Source: JBAVQS01 sp049694275
Lineage (GTDB): Bacteria > Chloroflexota > Anaerolineae > UBA4142 > SHND01
Length of the DNA stretch: 20,318 nucleotides
Assembly: GCA_049694275.1 (NCBI GenBank)
Contig: JBAVQS010000162.1
Location: 1 to 20,318, forward strand
Direction of reading: 5' to 3'
Of the stretch, positions 1 through 6,777 are shown piece by piece; the first letter of the stretch is position 1; the number at the start of each line of letters is the position of its first letter. The notes beneath the pieces are model-generated. The model searched no databases, had not been told where the DNA came from, and saw nothing but the letters and a program-made list of their open reading frames with translations. The position numbers were made by a program, and so were the translations under genes.

Positions 1-1
1 G

Positions 2-781
2 TGGCGGCCGCAGGGGCTTGTCTCTGTGGGCATCGGCTCGCGGTTTTTGCGCGGCGCGGATGTGATGGTGACGGAAGGGGTGGTTGGGGAGGACCTATTT
101 GAAATTACAGACCGCGCCATCCATGCATTGCAGGAGTGGGCGCCCCATCTGCTGCTCGTGGTGTACTATGTGGCGGATTCCGCCGGGCACTTGTACGGCC
201 CGGAGGCGCCCGAGACGCTGGCGGCGATCGAGGCAATCGATGGGATGGCCGCGCGGCTGTTGGTGGCGTACGCCGAGAAGGGATTTCTGGATTCGACAGT
301 GGTCACGGTCCTTGCCGATCACGGGATGATGCAGGTAGAACAGGTGGCGCCCAAGGACTGGGGCGCCAATGTGGGGGCGCTAACGCATGGCCGGGTCGCG
401 CTCATCCCCCAGCGGCTGTCGGATGAACAGTTAAATGCCCTCCGGGCTGACCCCCTCGTCGAGACAATCTATGGGCGCACCGAGTTGGAGCGCTTGCGGG
501 CGTGGGGGCCATCCTGGGGTGAACACGTCGTGTTGCTCAAAGAGGGATGCATGTTTAAGGGGGACCGGCCGATGCGCGGCTATCATGGCGCCTGGAGCCC
601 GGTTGAACAGCGCATTCCGCTAATCTTGAGCGGCGCAGGGATTCGAGCCGGCTCGCGCCTCGAAAGCTGCGAGATTATTGATATTGCGCCCACGCTCTCG
701 ACTCTGCTGGGCGGGGATGTGCCGGCGCAATCGGAAGGGCGGGTCCTGTGGGAGGCGCTGGATACCGAAAAGCCGCGCTAG
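2..781 (+). CDS. alkaline phosphatase superfamily phosphodiesterase/nucleotide pyrophosphatase, 5'-truncated
   Basis: The reading frame is open from the left edge, so the N-terminus lies outside the window; the GTG at 26 is only an internal candidate start. The visible 259 residues match the C-terminal two thirds of the alkaline phosphatase/nucleotide pyrophosphatase (phosphodiesterase) fold. There is a D-S-A-G-H-x-Y-G-P motif, an acidic helix with an I-D residue pair, then T-V-V-T-V-L-A-D-H-G-M, the classical metal-binding DHG motif. A late G-Y-H-G-A-W-S-P motif supplies another metal-ligand His, and a D-I-A-P-T-L segment follows near the end. Family members hydrolyse phosphate mono- or diesters with two metal ions. 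The Thr/Ser nucleophile would be upstream and cannot be seen, so the substrate is unknown. The HAD phosphatase follows 39 bp downstream, so the two may be cotranscribed. No signal peptide can be judged. Confidence 0.85.
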   Translation, partial: WRPQGLVSVGIGSRFLRGADVMVTEGVVGEDLFEITDRAIHALQEWAPHLLLVVYYVADSAGHLYGPEAPETLAAIEAIDGMAARLLVAYAEKGFLDSTVVTVLADHGMMQVEQVAPKDWGANVGALTHGRVALIPQRLSDEQLNALRADPLVETIYGRTELERLRAWGPSWGEHVVLLKEGCMFKGDRPMRGYHGAWSPVEQRIPLILSGAGIRAGSRLESCEIIDIAPTLSTLLGGDVPAQSEGRVLWEALDTEKPR

Positions 782-820
782 CGCATTCGCAACCGGTTGA
801 CGACGGGCGGAATTGGCGTA

Positions 821-1768
821 ATGCTGAATACTGGAACGAACCTACAAATACCGATACTGCACGGGCGCTGGACAGCGGAAAACCGTACCGCTATCGAACA
901 ACTTCTGACCCGTTCCTACCCGGAGCCACCGATTGCCGTTTTTGATTGGGATAACACCTGCATTTATCGCGATATTGGCGATGCGACCTTTCACAGCCTG
1001 GCCGCCGATCTCGGTTTCAAGTTCGATGCCCCTGGTTTCTGGGATTGGGTGACGGAGGCCGCCCCGATTGATTTTGCGAGCGCGGCCTATGAAGCGTATC
1101 GCCGGCGTCCAAACCCTGACACCCACCATTGCCTGCGGCTCGCTTTTGAGCGAGGGCGTAAGGCGTACTATGATGGCATGGACGACAATTCGGCGTGCGC
1201 GTGGGATGCGGGCGCTTTTCTGGGTTGGCGCTTTTCGGATGCGCGCGAATATGCTCGCCAGGTCATGCTACGCGAGCTGGCCCACCCGCTGACCGCCGAG
1301 GTGTATGAATACGAGGGCACCCGTATCGAGATTCTCCAGGGCATTCGAGTTCGCCCCGAGATGCAAGAGCTGGTCCGCGTGATGCAGCAGGTTGGGTGGC
1401 AGGTGTGGGTCATCTCGGCTTCGCCGCAGTGGGTGGTCGAGCCGTTTGCCGAGTTGTATGGCATTCCCGCGAACCGCGTCGTCGCCTTGCGACGCGCCCT
1501 CGTCGATGGCCGCATGACCCGTGCCGTAGAGCCGCCGGTTTCGTTCTCGGATGGCAAGCTCGACGCTTACCGGATGTTTGTCGATGCTCACCGGCCTCCC
1601 TGGTTTGCCGCAGGGGACAGCGTCTATGATTGGAAACTGCTCGAATGGGCAGAGGGCGGCCGGCTGCTCGTCGAGCCGACTCACCCTCGACTCCGCACAT
1701 ATGCGCAGTGGCAAAAGAGCCTCGGCGCTCCGTGGCTCGTGCAGGAGTTTTGTGCGCCGCACATTTGA
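821..1768 (+). CDS. HAD superfamily (phosphoserine phosphatase-like) hydrolase
   Basis: The protein has 315 residues from the ATG at 821; a TTG at 797 would add eight residues but is a weaker start. HAD motif I is F-D-W-D-N-T with nucleophile Asp42 and Asp44. Motif II is the V-I-S-A-S-P segment (Ser). Motif III is the Lys in S-D-G-K-L-D. Motif IV is A-A-G-D-S-V-Y-D with metal-binding Asp residues. The large helical insert between motifs I and II is a C1-type cap, as in phosphoserine phosphatase-like HAD-IB enzymes. It should be a cytoplasmic Mg-dependent phosphatase, and its substrate cannot be read from sequence. It lies 39 bp after the phosphodiesterase. Its TGA stop (1766-1768) sits inside the -35 element of the tRNA-Asn promoter. 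Confidence 0.85.
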   Translation: MLNTGTNLQIPILHGRWTAENRTAIEQLLTRSYPEPPIAVFDWDNTCIYRDIGDATFHSLAADLGFKFDAPGFWDWVTEAAPIDFASAAYEAYRRRPNPDTHHCLRLAFERGRKAYYDGMDDNSACAWDAGAFLGWRFSDAREYARQVMLRELAHPLTAEVYEYEGTRIEILQGIRVRPEMQELVRVMQQVGWQVWVISASPQWVVEPFAELYGIPANRVVALRRALVDGRMTRAVEPPVSFSDGKLDAYRMFVDAHRPPWFAAGDSVYDWKLLEWAEGGRLLVEPTHPRLRTYAQWQKSLGAPWLVQEFCAPHI

Positions 1769-1792
1769 CTTGCATCCATTTTCCGCTATAAT
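1765..1792 (+). promoter_or_regulatory. promoter of tRNA-Asn
   Basis: A -35 box TTGACT (1765-1770) is followed by a 16-nt spacer and a perfect -10 box TATAAT (1787-1792). The predicted start near 1799-1800 is only a few bases before the mature tRNA 5' end at 1804, implying a very short 5' leader. The -35 box overlaps the TGA of the preceding HAD gene, so the gene and the promoter share bases. Confidence 0.85.
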
Positions 1793-1803
1793 ACCAATCG
1801 CGT

Positions 1804-1876
1804 TCCGCGATAGCTCAATCGGCAGAGCGACCGGCTGTTAACCGGTTGGTTGGAGGTTCAAGTCCTTCTCGCGGAG
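1804..1876 (+). tRNA. tRNA-Asn (anticodon GTT)
   Basis: A full cloverleaf can be drawn. The acceptor stem pairs TCCGCGA (1804-1810) with TCGCGGA (1869-1875) and the discriminator is G1876. The D arm is GCTC/GAGC. The anticodon arm pairs ACCGG with CCGGT around the loop CTGTTAA, placing anticodon GTT at 1837-1839. The variable loop has five bases, and the T arm pairs GGAGG with CCTTC, with one G-T pair, around TTCAAGT. CCA is not encoded and must be added by the nucleotidyltransferase. The gene has its own promoter and terminator, so it is a single-gene transcription unit. I see no att-like duplication or integrated element next to it. Confidence 0.97.
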
Positions 1877-1888
1877 CTCTTGTAAGGG

Positions 1889-1926
1889 GACCGCCATGTG
1901 CTTTGCATGGCGGTCTATTTGTTTTT
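1889..1926 (+). terminator. Rho-independent terminator of tRNA-Asn
   Basis: A perfect 10-bp inverted repeat, GACCGCCATG (1889-1898) with CATGGCGGTC (1906-1915), encloses a 7-nt loop. A T-rich tract runs through 1926. It starts 12 bases after the tRNA 3' end and separates the tRNA from the MFS gene. Confidence 0.93.
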
Positions 1927-1946
1927 CTGTGCTTTTCGGATAAAAT
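1919..1946 (+). promoter_or_regulatory. possible promoter of the MFS gene, leaderless layout
   Basis: A -10-like TAAAAT (1941-1946) lies 16 nt after a weak -35-like TTGTTT (1919-1924) within the T tract of the tRNA terminator. The predicted start falls at about 1953, on the GTG/ATG start region of the MFS gene, which has no Shine-Dalgarno sequence. This is only a base-pattern prediction. Confidence 0.45.
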
Positions 1947-1955
1947 CCCTGCGTG

Positions 1956-3146
1956 ATGACCTCTGAACGCCCCGCTGCCCCGGCCCCGGTTTGGCGACTC
2001 CTGCTCGTGATCTTTTTTGCGCGTACCATTCTCAATGTCGGTTATCGTGCGGTCTACCCGTTTCTTCCCTTTATTGCCTCTGACCTGGGCATTTCCTTCC
2101 AGTCGGCGGCCGAGATTATTCAATCCCGCAATCTCATCGGCCTGATCGCGCCGCTCTTTGGACCGCTCTCTGATCGTTTTGGCAGGAGAACTCTCATGCT
2201 CACGGGATTGGCGATTAGCGTTATTGCCTGCCTCTCCTTGGGTGCTCTGAACGCATTTGTGTTTGCCATAGTTGCCATTGCGGCCATTTCGCTGGGCAAG
2301 GCAATCTTTGACCCTGCTCAGCAGGCGTATCTGGGCGACCGTGTGCCTTATGTGGAACGCGGCCGAGCCATCGCCTTGAGCGAGATATCCTGGTCGGCTG
2401 CCGCTCTGCTCGGTTTGCCGGTTTTCGGCATTGTCGTACAATATGCTGGCTGGCGGATCGCTTTTGTGATTCTCGGCGTGATCGGGCTATTCATGTTAGC
2501 CCTGACCCGCCTGGGAATTCCGGATAATGAACTGGCGGTACACCGTTCCGACGGTGGATTGTGGGAACGCAGTTTTGGGCAGATCATCCGCCAACCCGTG
2601 GCGCTCTCTGCGCTGCTTGCGGCGGCGTTGAATGCAGCGAGCAACGAGAATATCGGCGTGGTCTATAGTGAGTGGATGAAGAACTCTTTCCTGCTCGACG
2701 CAGTTGCCCTGGGTCTCGTTGCGTCCTTCATCGGCGTGGCCGAATTGGGCGGCGAACTTGTCTCGACTGCCTGGGTAGACCGGATTGGCAAGCACCGATT
2801 GGTAAGGGTATGCTTGTTGGTGAGCAGCGGGACTTATTTGCTGTTGCCGCTATTGGCGCAGAACGCGGTTCTGGCCACATTGGGATTGGTTCTCACCTAT
2901 TTCTTTTTTGAAATCAGCGTGGTTGCCGCGATTCCGCTGGTCAGCGAAGTGGTTCCCCATGCGCGGGCGACCCTTTTGGCGCTCAATGTCGCTGCCTTTG
3001 CCCTGGGGCGTACGCTCGGTTCATTTACCGGGCCTTTTGTGTTTGCCAGCAGCGGTTTTTCCGCTAATGCCTTTGTTTCTGCAGGTGGGGCGCTACTGGC
3101 ATTTGGGGTCTGGCATCTGTTTGTCCGAGAGCACAAATCGGCGTGA
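1956..3146 (+). CDS. major facilitator superfamily (MFS) transporter
   Basis: This 396-residue polytopic membrane protein has about 12 hydrophobic segments, the usual MFS length and topology. The signature loop 2-3 motif A is visible as G-P-L-S-D-R-F-G-R-R around residues 70-79, right after the second hydrophobic segment. A short hydrophilic central loop splits it into two six-helix halves. MFS proteins are secondary transporters of small molecules, driven by ion gradients. The overall look resembles drug/efflux-type members, but the substrate is not readable. The ATG at 1956 is preferred; a GTG immediately before it at 1953 is equally possible, and no clear ribosome-binding site is present. 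The next gene (deoxynucleoside kinase) starts 15 bp after the stop, suggesting cotranscription. Confidence 0.9.
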   Translation: MTSERPAAPAPVWRLLLVIFFARTILNVGYRAVYPFLPFIASDLGISFQSAAEIIQSRNLIGLIAPLFGPLSDRFGRRTLMLTGLAISVIACLSLGALNAFVFAIVAIAAISLGKAIFDPAQQAYLGDRVPYVERGRAIALSEISWSAAALLGLPVFGIVVQYAGWRIAFVILGVIGLFMLALTRLGIPDNELAVHRSDGGLWERSFGQIIRQPVALSALLAAALNAASNENIGVVYSEWMKNSFLLDAVALGLVASFIGVAELGGELVSTAWVDRIGKHRLVRVCLLVSSGTYLLLPLLAQNAVLATLGLVLTYFFFEISVVAAIPLVSEVVPHARATLLALNVAAFALGRTLGSFTGPFVFASSGFSANAFVSAGGALLAFGVWHLFVREHKSA

Positions 3147-3161
3147 GAGAATTCTGGTAAG

Positions 3162-3794
3162 ATGAAGAATCATTACATCGCCATCGAAGGCGTGATTGGT
3201 GTAGGCAAAACGACGCTGGCGCGCCTGCTCAGGCCCCAGTTTCAAGGCGAGATTTTGCTCGAAGTGTTTGAGGAGAACCCCTTTCTGGAGCGATTTTACC
3301 AGGACCGGGAGCGCTATGCCTTTCAGACGCAAATCTTTTTCCTGCTCAGTCGTTATGGCCAGCAGCACGAGGCAATTCCGGCCGCGCTGGCGCGGGGAAA
3401 CCTGATCAGCGATTACATCTTTGACAAGAACAAGATCTTTGCGCGGTTGACCATTGACGGCGACGAGCTCGAGATGTACGAACGCGTTCAGGATATCCTG
3501 GCCCGGCGTATCCCGGCCCCTGATCTCGTCGTCTACCTGCGCGCCGGCATTGATACGTTGATGGAGCGCATTGCGCTGCGTGACCGGAGCTATGAGCGCA
3601 GCATGGACCGCTCGTATATCGAGTCGCTGGCAGAGGCATACGATCGCTATTTCTCCTCATTTCACGATGCCCCGGTCCTGACCATCGAGACGGATGGGCT
3701 GGATTATCTGCATGACACGGCGCTGCTGAATCTTGTGGCCGCGCAGATTCGCGACCGACTGAGCGCGTCGGCGTACCAGGAGAAATTGCTGTGA
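3162..3794 (+). CDS. deoxynucleoside kinase, deoxyguanosine kinase-like subtype
   Basis: The protein has 210 residues, typical of the bacterial dNK family. It phosphorylates a deoxynucleoside with ATP in the salvage pathway, in the cytoplasm. The P-loop is G-V-I-G-V-G-K-T-T (residues 10-18). The conserved E-E-N-P-F-L segment near residue 38 and the A-F-Q-T-Q motif near residue 53 help bind the nucleoside. The catalytic-region motif reads S-D-Y-I-F-D-K-N-K-I-F (83-93), with D-Y in place of the D-R-S of dAK/dCK-type paralogues, which is the pattern I associate with Bacillus Dgk-like enzymes. The Arg-rich LID region R-I-A-L-R-D-R-S-Y-E is present. A second, divergent dNK follows 106 bp downstream, so the pair may form a heterodimer as known for Lactobacillus. 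Base specificity is inferred. Confidence 0.88.
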   Translation: MKNHYIAIEGVIGVGKTTLARLLRPQFQGEILLEVFEENPFLERFYQDRERYAFQTQIFFLLSRYGQQHEAIPAALARGNLISDYIFDKNKIFARLTIDGDELEMYERVQDILARRIPAPDLVVYLRAGIDTLMERIALRDRSYERSMDRSYIESLAEAYDRYFSSFHDAPVLTIETDGLDYLHDTALLNLVAAQIRDRLSASAYQEKLL

Positions 3795-3799
3795 CGGGT

Positions 3800-3868
3800 G
3801 ATCGGCCGCAATCTGCCGGTCGCCGGCGATGGGCCGCAGTTTGCTGGGCGGCATGTGATTGGCTGCGA
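3800..3868 (+). repeat. three imperfect direct repeats between the two kinase genes
   Basis: A 20-bp sequence beginning GATCGGCCGCA (3800-3819) recurs at 3828-3847 with 16 of 20 identities. A shorter decayed third copy (GATTGGCTGCGA) lies at 3857-3868. The copies start 28 and 29 bp apart. They fill the gap between two kinase genes and end about 30 bp before the second start codon. Iterated sites of this kind may be operator sites, or decayed tandem duplication. No protein can be assigned. Confidence 0.55.
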
Positions 3869-3900
3869 TAAAAATCGATTCCCGCCGGTGAGAACAGGGT

Positions 3901-4536
3901 ATGAAACATTTCATCGCGATTGCAGGTAACATTGGCGTGGGGAAATCGACGCTGGTGCAGATGATGCAGGAACGGCTCGGGTGGCAGCCGTTCTATGAAG
4001 CCGTCGTCGATAATCCTTATCTGGCTGACTTTTATACAGACATGCCACGTTGGGCATTCCAGTCGCAGATGTTTTTCCTTACCCGGCGTCTGCATGCCCA
4101 TCGTATGTTGCTCGACGCGCCGGGTGTGGTCGTACAGGACCGCTGCGTCTATGAGGACGCGCAGGTGTTTGCCCGGAATCTGTATCGCCAGGGGGCGATG
4201 GCCGAGCGGGACTATCGTACGTACGAAGAGCTCTATCACGTATTGTCCGAATTTCTCCCGCCGCCCGACTTGATCGTCTATTTGCGCGCTTCGGTGGATA
4301 CGCTTCTGCGGCGGATTGCGCTGCGTGGACGGCCGTATGAAATGAGTATCTCGCCGGATTACCTGGCGCAGTTGAATGAACTGTACGAAGAGTGGATCAC
4401 CACCTTTACGCGCTCTCCGGTCCTCTGTGTGCCAGCGGACCGCCTGGATTATGTACAGCAAACGGCGGATTTGGAATTGGTGCTGCGCAAGGTGCAGGAC
4501 AAGCTGCGCGGCGAGCAACTCGTGCTGTTTGACTGA
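3901..4536 (+). CDS. deoxynucleoside kinase, deoxyadenosine/deoxycytidine kinase-like subtype
   Basis: The protein has 211 residues and is a paralogue of the preceding kinase, clearly diverged. The P-loop is G-N-I-G-V-G-K-S-T (9-17). An E-A-V-V-D-N-P-Y segment and the W-A-F-Q-S-Q-M-F-F motif (51-59) line the nucleoside site. The catalytic D-R-C-V-Y-E-D motif (80-86) is the DRS-type version seen in dAK/dCK enzymes. The LID region reads R-I-A-L-R-G-R-P-Y-E. Expected reaction: ATP-dependent phosphorylation of deoxyadenosine and/or deoxycytidine. The tandem arrangement with a Dgk-like gene matches dgk/dck pairs in Firmicutes. The start at 3901 is the only one that preserves the N-terminal P-loop strand. 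No strong Shine-Dalgarno sequence is seen, though GGTGAGAACAGGGT is purine-rich. Confidence 0.9.
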   Translation: MKHFIAIAGNIGVGKSTLVQMMQERLGWQPFYEAVVDNPYLADFYTDMPRWAFQSQMFFLTRRLHAHRMLLDAPGVVVQDRCVYEDAQVFARNLYRQGAMAERDYRTYEELYHVLSEFLPPPDLIVYLRASVDTLLRRIALRGRPYEMSISPDYLAQLNELYEEWITTFTRSPVLCVPADRLDYVQQTADLELVLRKVQDKLRGEQLVLFD

Positions 4537-4589
4537 AAGTTGTGTGCTGTCTTTCCGACATGAGTGGAGAATCGGGGCCGCAGGTCTGG

Positions 4590-4620
4590 AGATTCCTCGC
4601 TCCCCTCGGAGTGACAGGGG
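4590..4620 (+). repeat. dispersed-repeat-like intergenic element
   Basis: The sequence GATTCCTCGCTCCCCTCGG plus a following GTGACAG-type tail resembles a short element (gattcctcgctNNgctcggaatgacag) that recurs between genes in many bacterial genomes. Here it lies between the second deoxynucleoside kinase and the flippase-like gene. It supplies the bases just before the flippase ribosome-binding site. The match is from memory of the pattern, with no second copy in this window. Confidence 0.45.
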
Positions 4621-4625
4621 AAAGG
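4616..4625 (+). promoter_or_regulatory. ribosome-binding site that sets the flippase-like start
   Basis: The purine block AGGGGAAAGG (4616-4625) ends three bases before the ATG at 4629, with its GGGG core about nine bases away. It is the reason for choosing this ATG over upstream GTG/ATG codons at 4542 and 4560, which lie inside repeat-like, non-conserved sequence. Confidence 0.6.
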
Positions 4626-4628
4626 TCT

Positions 4629-5660
4629 ATGTCATTGCTCGAAAAGCATGGCCGGAAAATCCTCCTCTCGGTTCTGCTGGCGATACTCGTCTATGCGGCG
4701 CTGCTGTTCATTTCCGATTTTAACAAACTTACCGCGGTGCTGCGCAGTTTCCGCTGGGAGCTCGTTCCGCTCATCCTGGCTTTTACCGTGTTCAACTATG
4801 GACTGCGATTCATCAAGTGGCACTATTATCTTGGCCTGGTTGGGGTCAAGAATGTGCCTTGGTTTGACAGCCTGCTCATCTTTTTAAGCGGGTTTTCGAT
4901 GACGCTCACCCCGGCTAAGGGGGGCGAGCTGTTAAAATCCTTTCTCGTGCAGCAGCGTGTGGGCGCGCCGATTGCGACGACCGCGCCGATCATTCTGGCG
5001 GAGCGGATGACCGATGGTCTGGCGATGCTGCTGCTCGCCGCCACTGGCCTGTTCCTGTTCGATAGCCCGGGGGTGCGGCTCTTTATGGGACTAGTCGTCA
5101 TCGCCGCGGTTATTGCCGTCGCGCTCGTCCAGAATCGTTCCCTGGCGCGGCGGGTAGGGATGTGGCTTGCGCGGTTCAAGGTGTTAGAGAACCGGGTGCA
5201 TCACCTCAAGGCGTTTTACAATAGCTCGTACGAGTTGCTGCGGATCAAGAGCCTGGCCTTTGCCATCGGTCTGGGCTTTGTGTCGTGGTCGGGCGAGTGC
5301 ATTGCGCTGGCGCTGGTGTTGTATGGCCTGGGCCTTTCCTTTTCGTTTGAGCTGGTCATTCTATCCGCGTTTGCCATGGGTTTTGCCACGCTCGCCGGCT
5401 CGGTGTTACTGACGCCCGGCGGCCTTGGGGTGGCCGAAGGGAGCATTGACGGGTTGTTGCTCGCGTTTGGCCGAGCCCCGTGGCTGACGGTTGGCGAGAT
5501 TACCCAACCGATGGCGGCCGCAGCGACGTTGATGATTCGCTTTGCGACGTTGTGGTTTGGGGTTGCGTTAGGATTCATGTGCCTGTTCATCTGGCAGCGG
5601 CGCTTTGGCGCGACTGGCCAGACGGTGGATACGCCGCGGGCAGTCGAAAGTGAGGGATGA
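4629..5660 (+). CDS. lysylphosphatidylglycerol synthase TM region/UPF0104 family membrane protein (flippase-like)
   Basis: The protein has 343 residues with about eight hydrophobic segments. It matches the UPF0104/LPG_synthase_TM family, whose members include the flippase half of MprF and AglD-like proteins linked to lipid-carried sugars. Family landmarks are T-P-A-K-G-G-E-L-L-K-S in the first half and a glycine-rich L-T-P-G-G-L-G-V-A-E-G-S segment in the second half. The first transmembrane segment begins about 14 residues after the chosen start. An N-terminal extension of 29 residues is open upstream but derives from repeat-like DNA and is unlikely to be translated. The methyltransferase gene follows after 3 bp. 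Likely role: movement or handling of a lipid or lipid-linked sugar at the inner membrane; the substrate is unknown. Confidence 0.85.
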   Translation: MSLLEKHGRKILLSVLLAILVYAALLFISDFNKLTAVLRSFRWELVPLILAFTVFNYGLRFIKWHYYLGLVGVKNVPWFDSLLIFLSGFSMTLTPAKGGELLKSFLVQQRVGAPIATTAPIILAERMTDGLAMLLLAATGLFLFDSPGVRLFMGLVVIAAVIAVALVQNRSLARRVGMWLARFKVLENRVHHLKAFYNSSYELLRIKSLAFAIGLGFVSWSGECIALALVLYGLGLSFSFELVILSAFAMGFATLAGSVLLTPGGLGVAEGSIDGLLLAFGRAPWLTVGEITQPMAAAATLMIRFATLWFGVALGFMCLFIWQRRFGATGQTVDTPRAVESEG

Positions 5661-5663
5661 GAG

Positions 5664-6452
5664 ATGCGCGAATACGATCGGGTGGATGCGAGCTTTTATG
5701 ATTTTTATTCGCTGGGATTGCCTGGCGATGTCGAGTTCTATGTGGAAGCGGCGCGGCAGGCCGAGAGCGACGTGCTGGAATTGGGGTGCGGGACGGGGCG
5801 CATTCTGATTCCGATGGCCGAGGCTGGACTTCCGGTGGTGGGGTTGGACCGCTCGGACGAGATGCTGGCGCGGGCGCGTAAAAAGATTGCCGGGCTGCCG
5901 GTCAAGACGCGGCGGCGCTGCAAGCTGGTGCAGGGGGACATGCGCGATTTTGCGCTGAGGCGGCAGTTCAAGCTCATTATCATTCCCTATCGCGCGTTTC
6001 TGCACCTGCTAACGCCCGCGGACCAGCGGCAGGCGCTACTCAATATCCGCGAGCACCTGGCCGATGATGGGCGGCTGATCATCAACATCTTTGACCCGCG
6101 CCTCGATCTCATCGCCGCACATGCCGGGCCGCTCGGTGCGGCGCTCAAGAAAGAGGACGAGTTTATTCATCCCGAGACGAAACGGCACGTGGTGGTATGG
6201 GACAGCCGGCAGTACGATCCGGGAGAACAGACCGTCGATCAGCTCTTTATCTATGAAGAACTGGACGATGAAGGCCGGTCGCTCACGCGGGTGTTTAGCA
6301 CGTACACCCTGCGCTACCTCTATCGTCAGGAGATGGAGTATCTGCTCGAGTTGTGTGGCTACCGGGTCGATGCCTTATATGGAGACTTTCAGCGCGGGCC
6401 ATTCCGCTACGGTGGGGAGCAAATCTGGGTGGCGCAAAAGCTGCCGGACTAA
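5664..6452 (+). CDS. class I SAM-dependent methyltransferase
   Basis: The protein has 262 residues. The SAM-binding motif I is V-L-E-L-G-C-G-T-G-R (37-46). It is followed by the acidic V-V-G-L-D-R-S end of strand 2, then motif II/III, V-Q-G-D-M-R-D-F, and a post-motif segment L-A-D-D-G-R-L-I-I-N-I-F-D-P. This order is diagnostic for the Rossmann-fold methyltransferases of the Methyltransf_25 type. The acceptor may be a small molecule, lipid or sugar; the sequence does not tell. The start ATG lies 3 bp after the flippase-like stop with GAGAG just upstream, so the two are almost certainly cotranscribed. A 325-bp gap follows, which ends this transcription unit, although I see no convincing terminator right after the stop. 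Confidence 0.88.
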   Translation: MREYDRVDASFYDFYSLGLPGDVEFYVEAARQAESDVLELGCGTGRILIPMAEAGLPVVGLDRSDEMLARARKKIAGLPVKTRRRCKLVQGDMRDFALRRQFKLIIIPYRAFLHLLTPADQRQALLNIREHLADDGRLIINIFDPRLDLIAAHAGPLGAALKKEDEFIHPETKRHVVVWDSRQYDPGEQTVDQLFIYEELDDEGRSLTRVFSTYTLRYLYRQEMEYLLELCGYRVDALYGDFQRGPFRYGGEQIWVAQKLPD

Positions 6453-6554
6453 AAATTGGGCGGAACAGCGCTTGGGTTGTCCGAGCGGCCACGAACGGTC
6501 GTCGCCTGTCGCAGTGCGCCAGGGTGGACGGTGACCATCCATCCAGATGAAAAG

Positions 6555-6581
6555 TTGGTTTCAGCCAAAATATGCTATAAT
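6555..6581 (+). promoter_or_regulatory. extended -10 promoter ahead of the glycan genes
   Basis: A perfect TATAAT (6576-6581) is preceded by TGC, giving the extended -10 form TGnTATAAT. A -35-like TTGGTT (6555-6560) lies 15 nt upstream, slightly short spacing that an extended -10 tolerates. Predicted transcription start is near 6588, about 190 bp before the GHMP kinase start codon. Confidence 0.75.
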
Positions 6582-6616
6582 AGGTCGGTTGTGCTGTTGC
6601 AAAGACTTCATTGCCG

Positions 6617-6648
6617 AAGACGAGCCCCAAGCTTGTCTTTTTTTCTTT
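6617..6648 (+). terminator. intrinsic terminator inside the leader (probable attenuator)
   Basis: The stem AAGACGAGC (6617-6625) pairs with GCTTGTCTT (6631-6639), nine pairs with one G-T, around a 5-nt loop. A run of seven T residues follows (6638-6644), then CTTT. The hairpin begins only about 30 nt after the predicted transcription start and lies well before the kinase gene. Transcription from the strong promoter would stop here unless something prevents folding. Confidence 0.8.
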
Positions 6649-6726
6649 ACTTGTGCTTCAAGTTACCGATCGTAGTATGTTCAAACTCATAGCTTGCGCT
6701 TACACCCGGCAGCCAGACTGTTATTT

Positions 6727-6755
6727 TTGCCTGTTGGTCGTGATGCGATTAAATA
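6727..6755 (+). promoter_or_regulatory. weaker second promoter candidate
   Basis: TTGCCT (6727-6732) and TTAAAT (6749-6754) are spaced by 16 nt, each matching four of six consensus positions. Transcription from here would bypass the leader terminator. A competing weak pair is TTGTGC (6651-6656) with TAGTAT (6673-6678). Confidence 0.35.
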
Positions 6756-6777
6756 CGCTGGGCGGTGGGGGTGAACA

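Larger units (their letters stand above)
6453..6777 (+). other. 325-bp gene-free leader/intergenic region
   Basis: No conserved coding sequence is seen here. The first 100 bases are GC-rich and show nothing clear. From about 6550 the DNA turns AT-rich and holds, in order, an extended -10 promoter, an intrinsic terminator, a small hairpin (ACTTG/CAAGT at 6649-6663) and weaker promoter-like patterns. A GTG-started frame of 33 codons (6591-6692) runs across the terminator, but it has no ribosome-binding site and I do not call it a gene. Confidence 0.7.

Noticed and set aside
1815..2441. Minus-strand open frame covering the tRNA and the start of the MFS gene
   Set aside because: It runs through a clear tRNA, its terminator and a conserved transporter gene, and its product is low-complexity and charged without any domain.
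6760..6777. GGCGGTGGGGGTG before the GHMP kinase, resembling the ops/JUMPstart element of RfaH-controlled glycan operons
   Set aside because: Only the first bases match the ops core GGCGGTAGCGT; the stretch more simply serves as a G-rich ribosome-binding region.
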